A stretch of DNA of 12,271 nt from an uncultured Blautia sp. (GTDB taxonomy: Bacteria; Bacillota; Clostridia; Lachnospirales; Lachnospiraceae): NCBI GenBank assembly GCA_900551465.1, contig URWL01000021.1, positions 1 through 12,271 on the forward strand, written 5' to 3'. Below the pieces are notes generated by a model. That model made no database searches, was not told the DNA's origin, and saw only the letters and a list, made by a program, of their open reading frames with translations. Shown piece by piece: positions 1 to 6,681 of the stretch; positions within the stretch are counted from its first letter, which is position 1, and each line of letters begins with the position of its first letter. The position numbers were made by a program, and so were the translations under genes.

Positions 1-1842
1 CTGAGCAAGCTGTCCTCCATTGGGGAAGAACTGGATGCAGAACAGAGGTTACAGATCTTCCGGGATTTCTTCCGGGCAGATGAACCCCAGTGCTTTCCTT
101 TCGATATGAAGGCTTTTGCCAAAAAGGGGAGCAGCTTCAAGGACTGGATCTGTCCACAGTCCATGGAATTTTCCAAAGACTGCTTCAAGATCAATGAACG
201 GTTCGGGCGGGTGCTGTATATGCAGGACTATGCCAGTTATGTCAAGGATGACATGATCTCGGAGCTGTGCGATCTAAGCCGGGACTTGATGCTGTCCATC
301 GATATCCTCCCGGTACCCACAGACGAAGCGGTGCGTGAGATCCAGAACCGTCTGCCTGGCGTGGAGACCAATGTGACCAACTGGCAGAGACGCCAGAATG
401 CCAACAATAACTTTTCTGCCATTGTGCCTTATGATATGGAATTGCAAAGGAAGGAAACCAAAGAGATGCTGGATGACCTGACCACCAGGGACCAGCGAAT
501 GATGTTCGGCATCCTCACCATGGTGCATATGGCAGACAGCAAGAAACAGTTGGATTCGGATACGGAGAGCATCCTGTCGGTGGCAAGAAAGCATTTATGT
601 CAGATGGCAACCTTGAAATGGCAGCAAGTGGATGGACTCAATACGGTACTGCCTTATGGCATCCGCAAGATCAATGCCCTTCGTACCCTGACCACAGAAT
701 CCACCGCAGTGCTGATCCCCTTCCATACCCAGGAGATCATGCAGCCGGGCGGTATTTATTATGGGCAGAATGCAGTGAGCAAAAATATGCTGGTGGCAGA
801 CCGGAGGAAGTTATTGAATGGAAACTCCTTCCGATTGGGTGTCAGCGGTTCAGGAAAGAGTTTCTCAGCAAAAGAAGAGATCGTGGACCTTGCCCTGTCT
901 ACGGAAGATGACATCCTCATTTTAGATCCAGAGTCGGAATTCGGTTCTTTGGTGGAAGCGCTGAATGGGGAAGTGATCTCCATTTCTGCAACGTCCCACA
1001 CCCATCTGAACGCGCTGGATATGGACTCTGCCTATGGCAATGACAAGAATCCGCTGATCGAGAAGTCGGAGTTTATCCTGTCCCTGTTTGAACAGTTGGT
1101 GGGTGCTGGAAATCTATCCGCCAAGGAAAAATCCATCCTGGACCGCTGTACCGCAGATGTGTACCGGGAATATATCCGAAGCGGTTACCAAAGCGAAGTA
1201 CCGACCTTGAAAGAGCTGTACCGACAGCTCATGCTCCAGCCGGAAGAGGAAGCCAGGGGGCTTGCCTTGTCTTCAGAATTGTTCATCAACGGAAGCCTAA
1301 ATACCTTCGCCCAGAAAACCAATGTAAATACGAAGAATCGCATCATTGCCTATGATATCCGGGAACTGGGAGAGCAGCTCATGCCTCTGGGAATGCTGGT
1401 CACCTTGGACAGCATCTTCAACCGGGTGATCCAGAACTGGAAGAAAGGAAAGACTACCTGGATCTTTGCCGATGAGTTTTATCTGTTGTTCCGCTATCAG
1501 TATAGTGCGGACTTTTTCTACCGGCTCTACAAGAGAATCCGTAAATACCATGGATTTGTCACAGGTTTAACGCAGAACGTAGAGGAACTTTTGAAGTCGG
1601 ATACGGCAAGACTGATGCTGGCAAACAGTGAGTTTTTGATCCTTTTGAACCAGGCTGCCACAGACCGGGATGAACTGGCCATCCTTTTGAACATTTCCGA
1701 GAACCAGTTATCCTATATCACCAATGTAGGCGCAGGGAAAGGTCTGATCCGCTGTTCCGGGAATCTGGTGCCATTTGAGAACAGCTTCCCGAAGAACACG
1801 AAGCTGTACCGCTTGATGACGACAAAACCAGGGGAATGCTAG
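1..1842 (+). CDS. VirB4-family conjugation ATPase, 5' partial
   Basis: The reading frame is open from base 1, so the gene begins upstream; the first in-window ATG at 106 is internal. There are 613 visible codons, whereas complete relatives are, from memory, near 800 residues. Counting from base 1, a Walker A motif GVSGSGKS lies at codons 280-287 (Lys286). A Walker B-like strand TTWIFADEF, with Asp491-Glu492, comes about 200 residues later, followed by RIRKYHGFVTGLTQN, typical of VirB4/TraE-type ATPases of Gram-positive conjugative elements. The family supplies ATP-driven energy to the type IV secretion channel at the inner face of the membrane. The remaining conjugation genes follow on the same strand. 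The family call is firm; the assignment to Tn1549/CTn-type elements is recalled from gene order and protein style. Confidence 0.93.
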   Translation: MSKLSSIGEELDAEQRLQIFRDFFRADEPQCFPFDMKAFAKKGSSFKDWICPQSMEFSKDCFKINERFGRVLYMQDYASYVKDDMISELCDLSRDLMLSIDILPVPTDEAVREIQNRLPGVETNVTNWQRRQNANNNFSAIVPYDMELQRKETKEMLDDLTTRDQRMMFGILTMVHMADSKKQLDSDTESILSVARKHLCQMATLKWQQVDGLNTVLPYGIRKINALRTLTTESTAVLIPFHTQEIMQPGGIYYGQNAVSKNMLVADRRKLLNGNSFRLGVSGSGKSFSAKEEIVDLALSTEDDILILDPESEFGSLVEALNGEVISISATSHTHLNALDMDSAYGNDKNPLIEKSEFILSLFEQLVGAGNLSAKEKSILDRCTADVYREYIRSGYQSEVPTLKELYRQLMLQPEEEARGLALSSELFINGSLNTFAQKTNVNTKNRIIAYDIRELGEQLMPLGMLVTLDSIFNRVIQNWKKGKTTWIFADEFYLLFRYQYSADFFYRLYKRIRKYHGFVTGLTQNVEELLKSDTARLMLANSEFLILLNQAATDRDELAILLNISENQLSYITNVGAGKGLIRCSGNLVPFENSFPKNTKLYRLMTTKPGEC

Positions 1843-1861
1843 TAAAAAAGATATTTTTGTG

Positions 1862-1897
1862 GGGTGCTGCTGAACGTTCTTCGGCAGCATTCTTTTG
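1862..1897 (+). terminator. Hairpin with short T tract between virB4-like and coiled-coil genes
   Basis: TGCTGC at 1865-1870 pairs with GCAGCA at 1884-1889. The stem extends inward through T1871-G1883, G1872-C1882 and A1873-T1881, and outward through G:U pairs. TCTTTT follows at 1891-1896. It fits a weak intrinsic terminator or attenuator inside the conjugation operon, or a processing hairpin, just upstream of the next gene's ribosome binding site. The T tract is short, so strong termination is doubtful. Confidence 0.4.
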
Positions 1898-1914
1898 GGA
1901 AGGAGGGAATGTAA

Positions 1915-2715
1915 ATGGAAGAAGGAAAAACAGTGGAAAGCCAGGAAACGAGAGGACCGCTTCGGGAGCAGGACAGTATCCGGGCGTTACTGGAGCTTTT
2001 GGAACAACAGGGCATGGAACAGGAAAAAGGGGATGTGATCCGCATGGCAGATCATATCGATTCCATGGAAATGCAGCTAGGAACCGTCTTGAAGGAACTG
2101 GGGGAGATGAAGAAGCAACTGGGTGTGATGCAGGAAAGCAAGGTCAAGCTCTTTGCGGTGAACACGATCCAGAAGGCGGAACATCAGGTGCAAACACTTC
2201 GTTTTCAGGTGGGAGAATGGAAACGAAAGTTTGTGGAACGGGCAGAACAGGCAGTGTTTGATTTTAAAGAAAAAGGTAAAGATGCCCTTGCCTCTGCGGT
2301 AAAAGGCATGCACCTTACCCAAGGCTTGCAAAAGCTGCAGTCTTCCTTACATACGGTCATGCTGTCGATGGATCAGAAGATTGACCGTCTGGGGAGTATG
2401 GCGGAGGAACTGCACGCTGCCAAAGGGCATCTGAAAAACGCATTTTTGGAAATGAACGGAAAAGATACCGCAAAGATCACAGAGCGAAATCCGGAACAGG
2501 GGATCATCTTCCAAACCCAGAAGGTGTTATTCCAATCCATGCGGAGCATCCATAAGCTGGAACAAAAAACGGAGCGATTGCAGCAGCAGATCGGGAAACT
2601 GGAAGAAAGACAAGGAAAACAGGCATCTTTAAAAGATACCTTGCAGGAGCTTCGGCAGGAAACAGCACCCCGTCAGCTTGGGAAAGAAGAAAAACAGAAG
2701 GCAGCGATTCGATAA
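1915..2715 (+). CDS. Conjugative-element coiled-coil protein, function unknown
   Basis: The 266-residue product is rich in Glu, Lys and Gln, with long heptad-like stretches around residues 20-85 and 205-250. Residues 90-150 are more mixed, with AFDF-like hydrophobic patches. There is no signal peptide, membrane segment or catalytic motif. The start is ATG 1915, preceded by AGGAGGG at 1901-1907 with good spacing. It sits 72 bases after the VirB4-like gene and 30 bases before the next gene, so it is probably co-transcribed. Similar coiled-coil proteins sit between virB4 and the hydrolase gene in Tn1549/CTn-like elements and carry only DUF names; I think DUF6674 is the right label but cannot confirm it. 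A structural or scaffold role in the channel is inference. Confidence 0.82.
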   Translation: MEEGKTVESQETRGPLREQDSIRALLELLEQQGMEQEKGDVIRMADHIDSMEMQLGTVLKELGEMKKQLGVMQESKVKLFAVNTIQKAEHQVQTLRFQVGEWKRKFVERAEQAVFDFKEKGKDALASAVKGMHLTQGLQKLQSSLHTVMLSMDQKIDRLGSMAEELHAAKGHLKNAFLEMNGKDTAKITERNPEQGIIFQTQKVLFQSMRSIHKLEQKTERLQQQIGKLEERQGKQASLKDTLQELRQETAPRQLGKEEKQKAAIR

Positions 2716-2745
2716 AGGGGAGTTTTCTGAAGGGAGGTGAAAGCC

Positions 2746-3093
2746 ATGAAAGAAGAAACAACCATTACCTTTCTTGCTTCAGAGTGCGGAGAGTTTCATG
2801 GGATGGGGGAATGCATCGAATGCACATCTTTAAAAGAGGCGTTCCTGTATTACCAGAGATTTTGCAAGCGTTCCCCTCAGATGGTTCCGTCTTTGGAATT
2901 TTCTCTCCACCATGCAGACGATCCGCTGTATAACGAGGGAGAATATCCATTAGCAACCGGGGAGAAGGGAAAAAAGTTATTGTCCTATGTTCCCTATTAT
3001 GCCAATCATCCGCTGGTGCAGGAAGCGGTAAGGGAACTGGGAAAGCTGGAAGAACAGCAGAAGAGACAAAAGAAACAGAGCAGGGAACGGTAA
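2746..3093 (+). CDS. Small acidic conjugative-element protein, function unknown
   Basis: ATG 2746 gives 115 residues. An in-frame GTG at 2737 lies inside the GGGAGGTG ribosome binding site (2732-2739) and is therefore unlikely to be used. The N-terminal part (TITFLASECGEFH) looks like a small beta-alpha domain. A YQRFCKR helix follows, then PSLEFSLH, then a region ending YANHPLVQEAVRELGKL, and finally a charged Lys/Gln/Arg tail. No membrane segment is seen. The style recalls the small accessory domains of large polyvalent proteins in Clostridia mobile elements, but I do not recognise the family. It is tightly packed between two conjugation genes on the same strand, and the following gene starts 22 bases after its stop. 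Confidence 0.78.
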   Translation: MKEETTITFLASECGEFHGMGECIECTSLKEAFLYYQRFCKRSPQMVPSLEFSLHHADDPLYNEGEYPLATGEKGKKLLSYVPYYANHPLVQEAVRELGKLEEQQKRQKKQSRER

Positions 3094-3115
3094 TGCGATA
3101 CAGGGAGGTGTGTGT

Positions 3116-4819
3116 TTGAAAGACATCAAAGAGAAGGTACGGGATAAGAACCCGAAGATCCGTAATCCTGCCTCCCGGCTTCCCAAAGAACTGGTGCGTT
3201 ATGCCATGCTGGAAACGAAAGAGAAATCCCGGATGGCGGCAGACAAGGTGGGAAGAGAAACCGGAGAGGAATCTCCGGTGGAATACGCCGGAAACCGGAT
3301 AGAACGGGTGGAACAGCGGGCTGGAAAGGAGAGCGCTTCGGCTGCCTATCGTGGTGGAAAGAAGCTGGCAGTGAAAACTTATGAGAAGATAAAAGAGCAG
3401 AGACAAAGAGAAGCCGTTACAGCCCCGTTGGACAGCGAAACAGGAAGCGGTGGAACATCTGCCCAGACAGGACAGACAAGGGCAAAGAAAGGGCGCACAG
3501 GAGCCGGAAGGAGCATCAAGGTCAAGCCGGAAACAGGAGGGGACATCAAGGAAGCCGGGAAACGGACGGTGAAAACAGCGCCCCGTATGGTGAAAGCCTC
3601 CCCGGTTTCTTCTCAAAAGGTAAAAACCCAGGCACTCTTACAAAAAAAGCAGGCATTCAAATCCATGAGGGCAGCCAGGGAAGCAAAACGGGCTGCCATG
3701 CGATCTGTCCAGACAGCCAAGCAAAGCAAAAAGACAGCACAGGCAACAGCCAAAGGGATAAAAGCCATGGCAGAAGCTGCCGCCCATGCGGTAAAGGCAG
3801 CGTTTGCAACGTTGATGGCAGGAGGCGGTATGGTATTTGTGATCTTGATCCTCATTGTGGGAATCATTGGCGGTGCTGCGTTTATCGGGAGTTCCCAGAG
3901 CAGCGAGCCGCTGAGTGCGGAAGTCCTGGCCCATACCCCGGCGATCCAGCGGTATGCCAGTGAATTTGGAATCTCGGAATATGTCCCTGTCATCCAGGCG
4001 ATCATGATGCAGGAGAGTGGCGGAAGGGGAACGGATCCCATGCAGGCCAGCGAGTGTCCGTATAATACCCAGTATCCCAATACGCCCGGTGCGATCCAGG
4101 ATGCAGACTATTCCATCAAGGTGGGCGTACAGTATTATGCGGATTGTGTCAGGGAAGCTGGATGTGAAAGTCCACAGGATATGGACAAGCTAAAACTTAG
4201 TCTACAGGGCTATAATTACGGGAATGGGTATATCTCATGGGCAATCCGAAACCATGGAGGCTATAGTGAAGCCAATGCGCTGCAGTTTTCCCAGGAACAG
4301 GCAGCCGCCCACAGGTGGCCAAGGTATGGAGATCCGGAGTATGTACCCCATGTGCTTCGGTATTATTCTGGTGGGGGATTGTTTGCCGGACTTTTTGGAA
4401 ATGGGCAGCTTGTGACCATTGCGAAAAGCCAGTTGGGGAACGAAGGCGGCCAGAAGTTCTGGTCATGGTATGGATTTGACAGCCGGGAGGAATGGTGTGC
4501 CTGTTTCGTGTCCTGGTGTGCAGACCAAGCAGGACTCATTCAAAGCGGTGCTGTACCCAAGTTTTCCCTTTGCACAGATGGAAAGAACTGGTTTCAGAAC
4601 CAAGGAAGATGGCAGGGTGCTGGAAGTATGCCAAGTCCCGGTGCCATCATTTTTTTTGATTGGGATCACGATGGAACGTGCGACCATGTGGGAATCGTGG
4701 AACGTTGTGACGGAACAACCGTTTATACCGTAGAAGGAAACTCCGGGGATGCGGTAAGAGAGAGAAGTTATGCGATCAGTTCCGGTTCCATTATGGGATA
4801 TGGAATGGTGGTTTATTAG
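3116..4819 (+). CDS. Membrane-anchored conjugation cell-wall hydrolase (lysozyme-like + CHAP), CD1108-like
   Basis: Start TTG 3116 is chosen because GGAGG at 3104-3108 sits 7 bases before it. The in-frame GTG at 3110 overlaps the binding site and is too close. The product is 567 residues. Residues 1-230 are very basic (Lys/Arg/Ala/Thr) and probably cytoplasmic. A transmembrane segment spans about 235-262. Residues 270-415 form a lysozyme/soluble-transglycosylase-like domain with the likely catalytic Glu300 in MMQESGG and a YNYGNGYI motif. Residues 435-567 form a CHAP amidase/endopeptidase domain with Cys461 in EEWCACFVSW, His524 in CDHVGIVE and Asn542 in VEGNSGD. Such two-domain enzymes cut peptidoglycan to let the type IV channel assemble in Gram-positive donors. 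It matches, from memory, the 'CD1108 family mobile element protein' class. All catalytic residues are present, so the gene looks intact. Confidence 0.92.
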   Translation: MKDIKEKVRDKNPKIRNPASRLPKELVRYAMLETKEKSRMAADKVGRETGEESPVEYAGNRIERVEQRAGKESASAAYRGGKKLAVKTYEKIKEQRQREAVTAPLDSETGSGGTSAQTGQTRAKKGRTGAGRSIKVKPETGGDIKEAGKRTVKTAPRMVKASPVSSQKVKTQALLQKKQAFKSMRAAREAKRAAMRSVQTAKQSKKTAQATAKGIKAMAEAAAHAVKAAFATLMAGGGMVFVILILIVGIIGGAAFIGSSQSSEPLSAEVLAHTPAIQRYASEFGISEYVPVIQAIMMQESGGRGTDPMQASECPYNTQYPNTPGAIQDADYSIKVGVQYYADCVREAGCESPQDMDKLKLSLQGYNYGNGYISWAIRNHGGYSEANALQFSQEQAAAHRWPRYGDPEYVPHVLRYYSGGGLFAGLFGNGQLVTIAKSQLGNEGGQKFWSWYGFDSREEWCACFVSWCADQAGLIQSGAVPKFSLCTDGKNWFQNQGRWQGAGSMPSPGAIIFFDWDHDGTCDHVGIVERCDGTTVYTVEGNSGDAVRERSYAISSGSIMGYGMVVY

Positions 4820-4903
4820 AAACAGGAAAATGAATGATAGATGGAATTGTAGAGTTGTATTCAGACAATTGCCACTATAGTTTAATATCTGTTCCAATTC
4901 GGA

Positions 4904-5194
4904 TCAAGAAATTCTTCCATTTGTATCTTCTAATAAATGGCAAGTATGAGAAAATAATATAAAATCATTGTCAGCTTCTACATGAACTGGTGCAAAGTGA
5001 AAGTGTGCAGGATCTGCCAAATGGTCAAATAGTTCTAAAAGAATACCCTTTATAATGTAAGTGGAACCAAGTTTTGGAAACATAATTGCACGTAAAATAT
5101 TGTTACCAATTGCGTGAAGAGTGTGACACCATCGGAATAGTTTTGTGGTATACTGGACATGGCATAAATCTTTCCTAGTTTGTTGGCTTTTCAT
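4904..5194 (-). CDS. Unrecognised short ORF or gene remnant
   Basis: Ninety-six codons from ATG (first base 5194; an in-frame TTG lies just upstream at 5197). The translation looks protein-like, with hydrophobic/charged alternation, ILLELFDHL, and a HFHFAPVHVEADNDF stretch, rather than random. I do not recognise the family. No ribosome binding site precedes the start. Instead an extended -10 sequence TGCTATAAT (minus strand, 5209-5201) lies immediately upstream, so it could only be made from a leaderless transcript or is the tail of a gene cut by rearrangement. Its first codons overlap the long hairpin at 5161-5228. It may be spurious. Confidence 0.3.
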   Translation of the reverse strand: MKSQQTRKDLCHVQYTTKLFRWCHTLHAIGNNILRAIMFPKLGSTYIIKGILLELFDHLADPAHFHFAPVHVEADNDFILFSHTCHLLEDTNGRIS

Positions 5195-5235
5195 CAATTC
5201 ATTATAGCAAACGGAACAGATTTATGCCTTTTTTT
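5161..5235 (+). terminator. Long hairpin followed by T7
   Basis: GGCATAAATC (5161-5170) pairs exactly with GATTTATGCC (5219-5228). The stem continues with T5171-A5218, TTCC 5172-5175 with GGAA 5213-5216, and GTTTG 5178-5182 with CAAAC 5208-5212. Two small bulges give about 20 pairs around a 25-base loop. Seven T (5229-5235) follow on the + strand. It has the form of an intrinsic terminator for + strand transcripts arriving from the mobile-element side, though stem and loop are long for one. A remnant of a small inverted-repeat element is an alternative. Confidence 0.5.
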
Positions 5236-5305
5236 ACTGGCTGAAATGTTAAATTTTCAAGATTCAACACACCGTATTGGTGTGGAAAGTTTTAGTACAT
5301 TAATC

Positions 5306-5605
5306 TTAAAACTCAAAGTCGATAGCAGTTACCTTTTTCATCTTAGGACTATTGTGAAATAGGTTTATATGTGCTTCTGATGTTGGATATGCTTTGGCAT
5401 CTTCTAGAGTATCAAAATCTATAATCTGTACAAGATCGCCAAAATCAGGCCCTTCCAGTCCTTCTTTGGGTGGAGCAGAGATGTTTTCGCCAATCTGTGA
5501 CTGTCTGATTAATGGGCACTTTTTTCCTGCCTCTTCAAGGAGTGATTTTAACAGAGGAAGTTCTTTTTTATCTTCTAATGTGAACACGGAAATATGTCTG
5601 ATCAT
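5306..5605 (-). CDS. Dabb-domain (stress-responsive A/B barrel) protein
   Basis: The 99-residue product opens MIRHISVFTL and has a FGDLVQIIDFDTLEDAKAY stretch and the ending KKVTAIDFEF. This is the layout of single-domain Dabb proteins (Pfam Dabb, ferredoxin-like alpha+beta barrel), which usually dimerise. Members range from stress-induced proteins of unknown role to small cyclases or decarboxylases, so no reaction can be assigned. The start ATG (first base 5605) is preceded on the minus strand by AGAAGGT. The gene is monocistronic, transcribed away from the Rossmann-protein gene at 5991, and the two share a 385-base divergent intergenic region. It is complete, with the usual length for the family. 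Confidence 0.85.
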   Translation of the reverse strand: MIRHISVFTLEDKKELPLLKSLLEEAGKKCPLIRQSQIGENISAPPKEGLEGPDFGDLVQIIDFDTLEDAKAYPTSEAHINLFHNSPKMKKVTAIDFEF

Positions 5606-5716
5606 GTAAGTTACCTTCTCTTTCTTTAAAAATGTTAGTGTGTGTTTGAAAAATCATTCCTACAATCTGTGTTTCTCACGTTATAGTATATTTTGTTTTT
5701 ATTCAATCGATATAGC

Positions 5717-5735
5717 TTTGTCCTGTTCAGACAAA
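5717..5735. promoter_or_regulatory. Operator-like inverted repeat TTTGTC-N7-GACAAA
   Basis: Perfect 6-base arms at 5717-5722 and 5730-5735 are separated by 7 bases (centre to centre 13 bases). The site lies upstream of the likely Dabb promoter and within the leader region of the divergent operon. The geometry suits a dimeric helix-turn-helix repressor or activator. No T tract follows, so a terminator is unlikely. No regulator for it is encoded next to it. Confidence 0.35.
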
Positions 5736-5892
5736 ATCCTGATTACCCATAACTTGTTATATACATTTTATATCTTATAGAAATTATTTTTCAGACATAT
5801 TTTAGTTGTAAATGAAAGAAAAAAGAAAGTCAACAGGATAGGAAAAACATCTGTGAAAAGGTCAATAAACAGGTGTGGTTTAGATATCGGAT

Positions 5893-5921
5893 TTGGAAAA
5901 TAAGTATGTTAGATTTATGCT
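5893..5921 (+). promoter_or_regulatory. Possible promoter of the EIIA/dehydrogenase operon
   Basis: TTGGAA (5893-5898), a 17-base spacer, then TATGCT (5916-5921). Each box matches the vegetative consensus at four of six positions. Transcription would start near 5928, giving a leader of about 60 bases to the ATG at 5991. In such AT-rich DNA other candidates exist, so this is tentative. Confidence 0.3.
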
Positions 5922-5990
5922 GTAAGAAAAAAGAAGCAACGAAATACAATGAAATTGAATTAATACAAAGAAAAGTAAGGAGATGGAAAG

Positions 5991-6656
5991 ATGAAAATTG
6001 CAGTGATAGGAGCAACGGGAAATCTGGGAAAACGTGTAGCAAAAAGAGCACTGGAAGCAGGATACGAAGTAAAAGCGATTGTAAGAGAAAAACAGAAATA
6101 TGATTTGGATACAGAACTCCTGGAGAAAGATCTTTTTGAATTGACAGTAGATGACCTGAAAGATGTAGAGGTAGTATTTTCAGCGTTTGGAAGTGGATTC
6201 AGCTGTGATCCGGTCATTAACCAGAAAGCATTTGAAAAATATATTGAGCTGTTTGAAGGAAGTTCTAAGAGACTGTTTGTGATAGCTGGGGCAGGGTGTC
6301 TTTATACAGAACATACACATCAGATTTTAGAATATGAGGCACCACATGCTTCCAAAAGACTGTATGGTATATCGAGTTATACAACAAAAGGTGTTGAAGA
6401 ATTGATGGAACACAAAGAAATGAACTGGACAGTAATCTGTCCATCCAGAAAATTTGATGCACAAGGTCCGTATACAGGAGATTGTCTGATTGGTGAAAAC
6501 AGGGAAATTATTTTTAATGAAGATGGCGAGAGTTATGTAACATATGAAGATATTGCACAGGAAATTGTAAAATTATTTAGTGACGAGAATAATCAGTATA
6601 AAAATAAAGTTATTACAATGGCAACGAGAAAAATGCCAGGAAAAGACATGAAATAG
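5991..6656 (+). CDS. NAD(P)H-binding Rossmann-fold protein (atypical SDR, NmrA/YwnB-like)
   Basis: The 221-residue product begins MKIAVIGATGNLGKR, a dinucleotide-binding loop GATGNLG at residues 7-13, as in the NAD(P)H-binding domain family (PF13460). The hydrophobic VVFSAFGSG strand near residue 65 and the WTVICPSRKFDAQGPYTGD region near 150 also fit this atypical short-chain dehydrogenase group. These are cytosolic redox-sensing or reductase-like proteins; the substrate cannot be read. Start ATG 5991 follows AAGGAG (5977-5982) with 8 bases between. It is the first gene of a closely spaced + strand run (25 bases to the EIIA gene). It has the usual length for the family and appears intact. 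Confidence 0.88.
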   Translation: MKIAVIGATGNLGKRVAKRALEAGYEVKAIVREKQKYDLDTELLEKDLFELTVDDLKDVEVVFSAFGSGFSCDPVINQKAFEKYIELFEGSSKRLFVIAGAGCLYTEHTHQILEYEAPHASKRLYGISSYTTKGVEELMEHKEMNWTVICPSRKFDAQGPYTGDCLIGENREIIFNEDGESYVTYEDIAQEIVKLFSDENNQYKNKVITMATRKMPGKDMK

Positions 6657-6681
6657 AAAAATTAAGAAAAGAGGTAAAAAA

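Larger units (their letters stand above)
4820..5305. other. AT-rich junction zone after the conjugation module
   Basis: No confident gene is seen here. The sequence turns abruptly AT-rich after the hydrolase stop. It contains one unrecognised minus-strand ORF (ending at 4904), a long hairpin with a T tract (5161-5235), and a small CACACC/GGTGTG hairpin at 5268-5284 downstream of the Dabb gene. I saw no integrase, recombination-directionality gene, tRNA target or convincing direct-repeat attachment site. Confidence 0.6.
5606..5990. promoter_or_regulatory. Divergent intergenic region between Dabb gene and sugar operon
   Basis: 385 bases without a gene. It holds an inverted repeat TTTGTC-N7-GACAAA (5717-5735) and a short palindrome ATAACTTGTTAT (5749-5760). 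Minus-strand TATACT/TATAAC-like boxes near 5685-5693, with TTGAAT upstream, may be the Dabb promoter, although the spacing is not ideal. A possible + strand promoter lies at 5893-5921. Very AT-rich tracts fill the rest. No small gene with a credible ribosome binding site was found. Confidence 0.5.

Noticed and set aside
1836..2261. Plus-strand open frame of 141 codons overlapping the coiled-coil gene
   Set aside because: Gly/Arg/Thr-rich out-of-frame reading of the coiled-coil gene, which has the better start and ribosome binding site.
2765..3616. Long minus-strand open frame (283 codons) opposite the small acidic gene and hydrolase N-terminus
   Set aside because: It is antisense to two well-supported genes, has no ribosome binding site or family features, and has the low-complexity Phe/Leu/Ser/Pro make-up expected of an antisense reading of Lys/Glu-rich codons.
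3613..4080. Minus-strand open frame of 155 codons with hydrophobic Ala-rich content
   Set aside because: It mirrors the transmembrane and lysozyme-like region of the hydrolase gene, whose catalytic motifs are clear on the + strand.
4650..4657. Run of eight T in the CHAP coding region as a phase-variation or frameshift site
   Set aside because: The frame is intact through the run and all CHAP residues follow in frame; one homopolymer alone is weak evidence.
5268..5284. CACACC-GTATT-GGTGTG hairpin as terminator of the Dabb gene
   Set aside because: Only six pairs and no T tract on the minus strand; kept only as a note in the junction zone.
4820..5305. Possible attachment site or integrase scar at the element boundary
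   Set aside because: No convincing direct-repeat pair, tRNA 3' end or integrase can be seen; the other element end lies outside the window.
5180..5362. Plus-strand 60-codon open frame across the hairpin
   Set aside because: Overlaps the hairpin, its T tract and the end of the Dabb gene; no ribosome binding site and no family resemblance.
5873..6103. Plus-strand 76-codon open frame before the NAD(P)H-binding gene
   Set aside because: It overlaps the real start and the AAGGAG site of the Rossmann gene in another frame and is Lys/Arg/Ser-rich without any motif.
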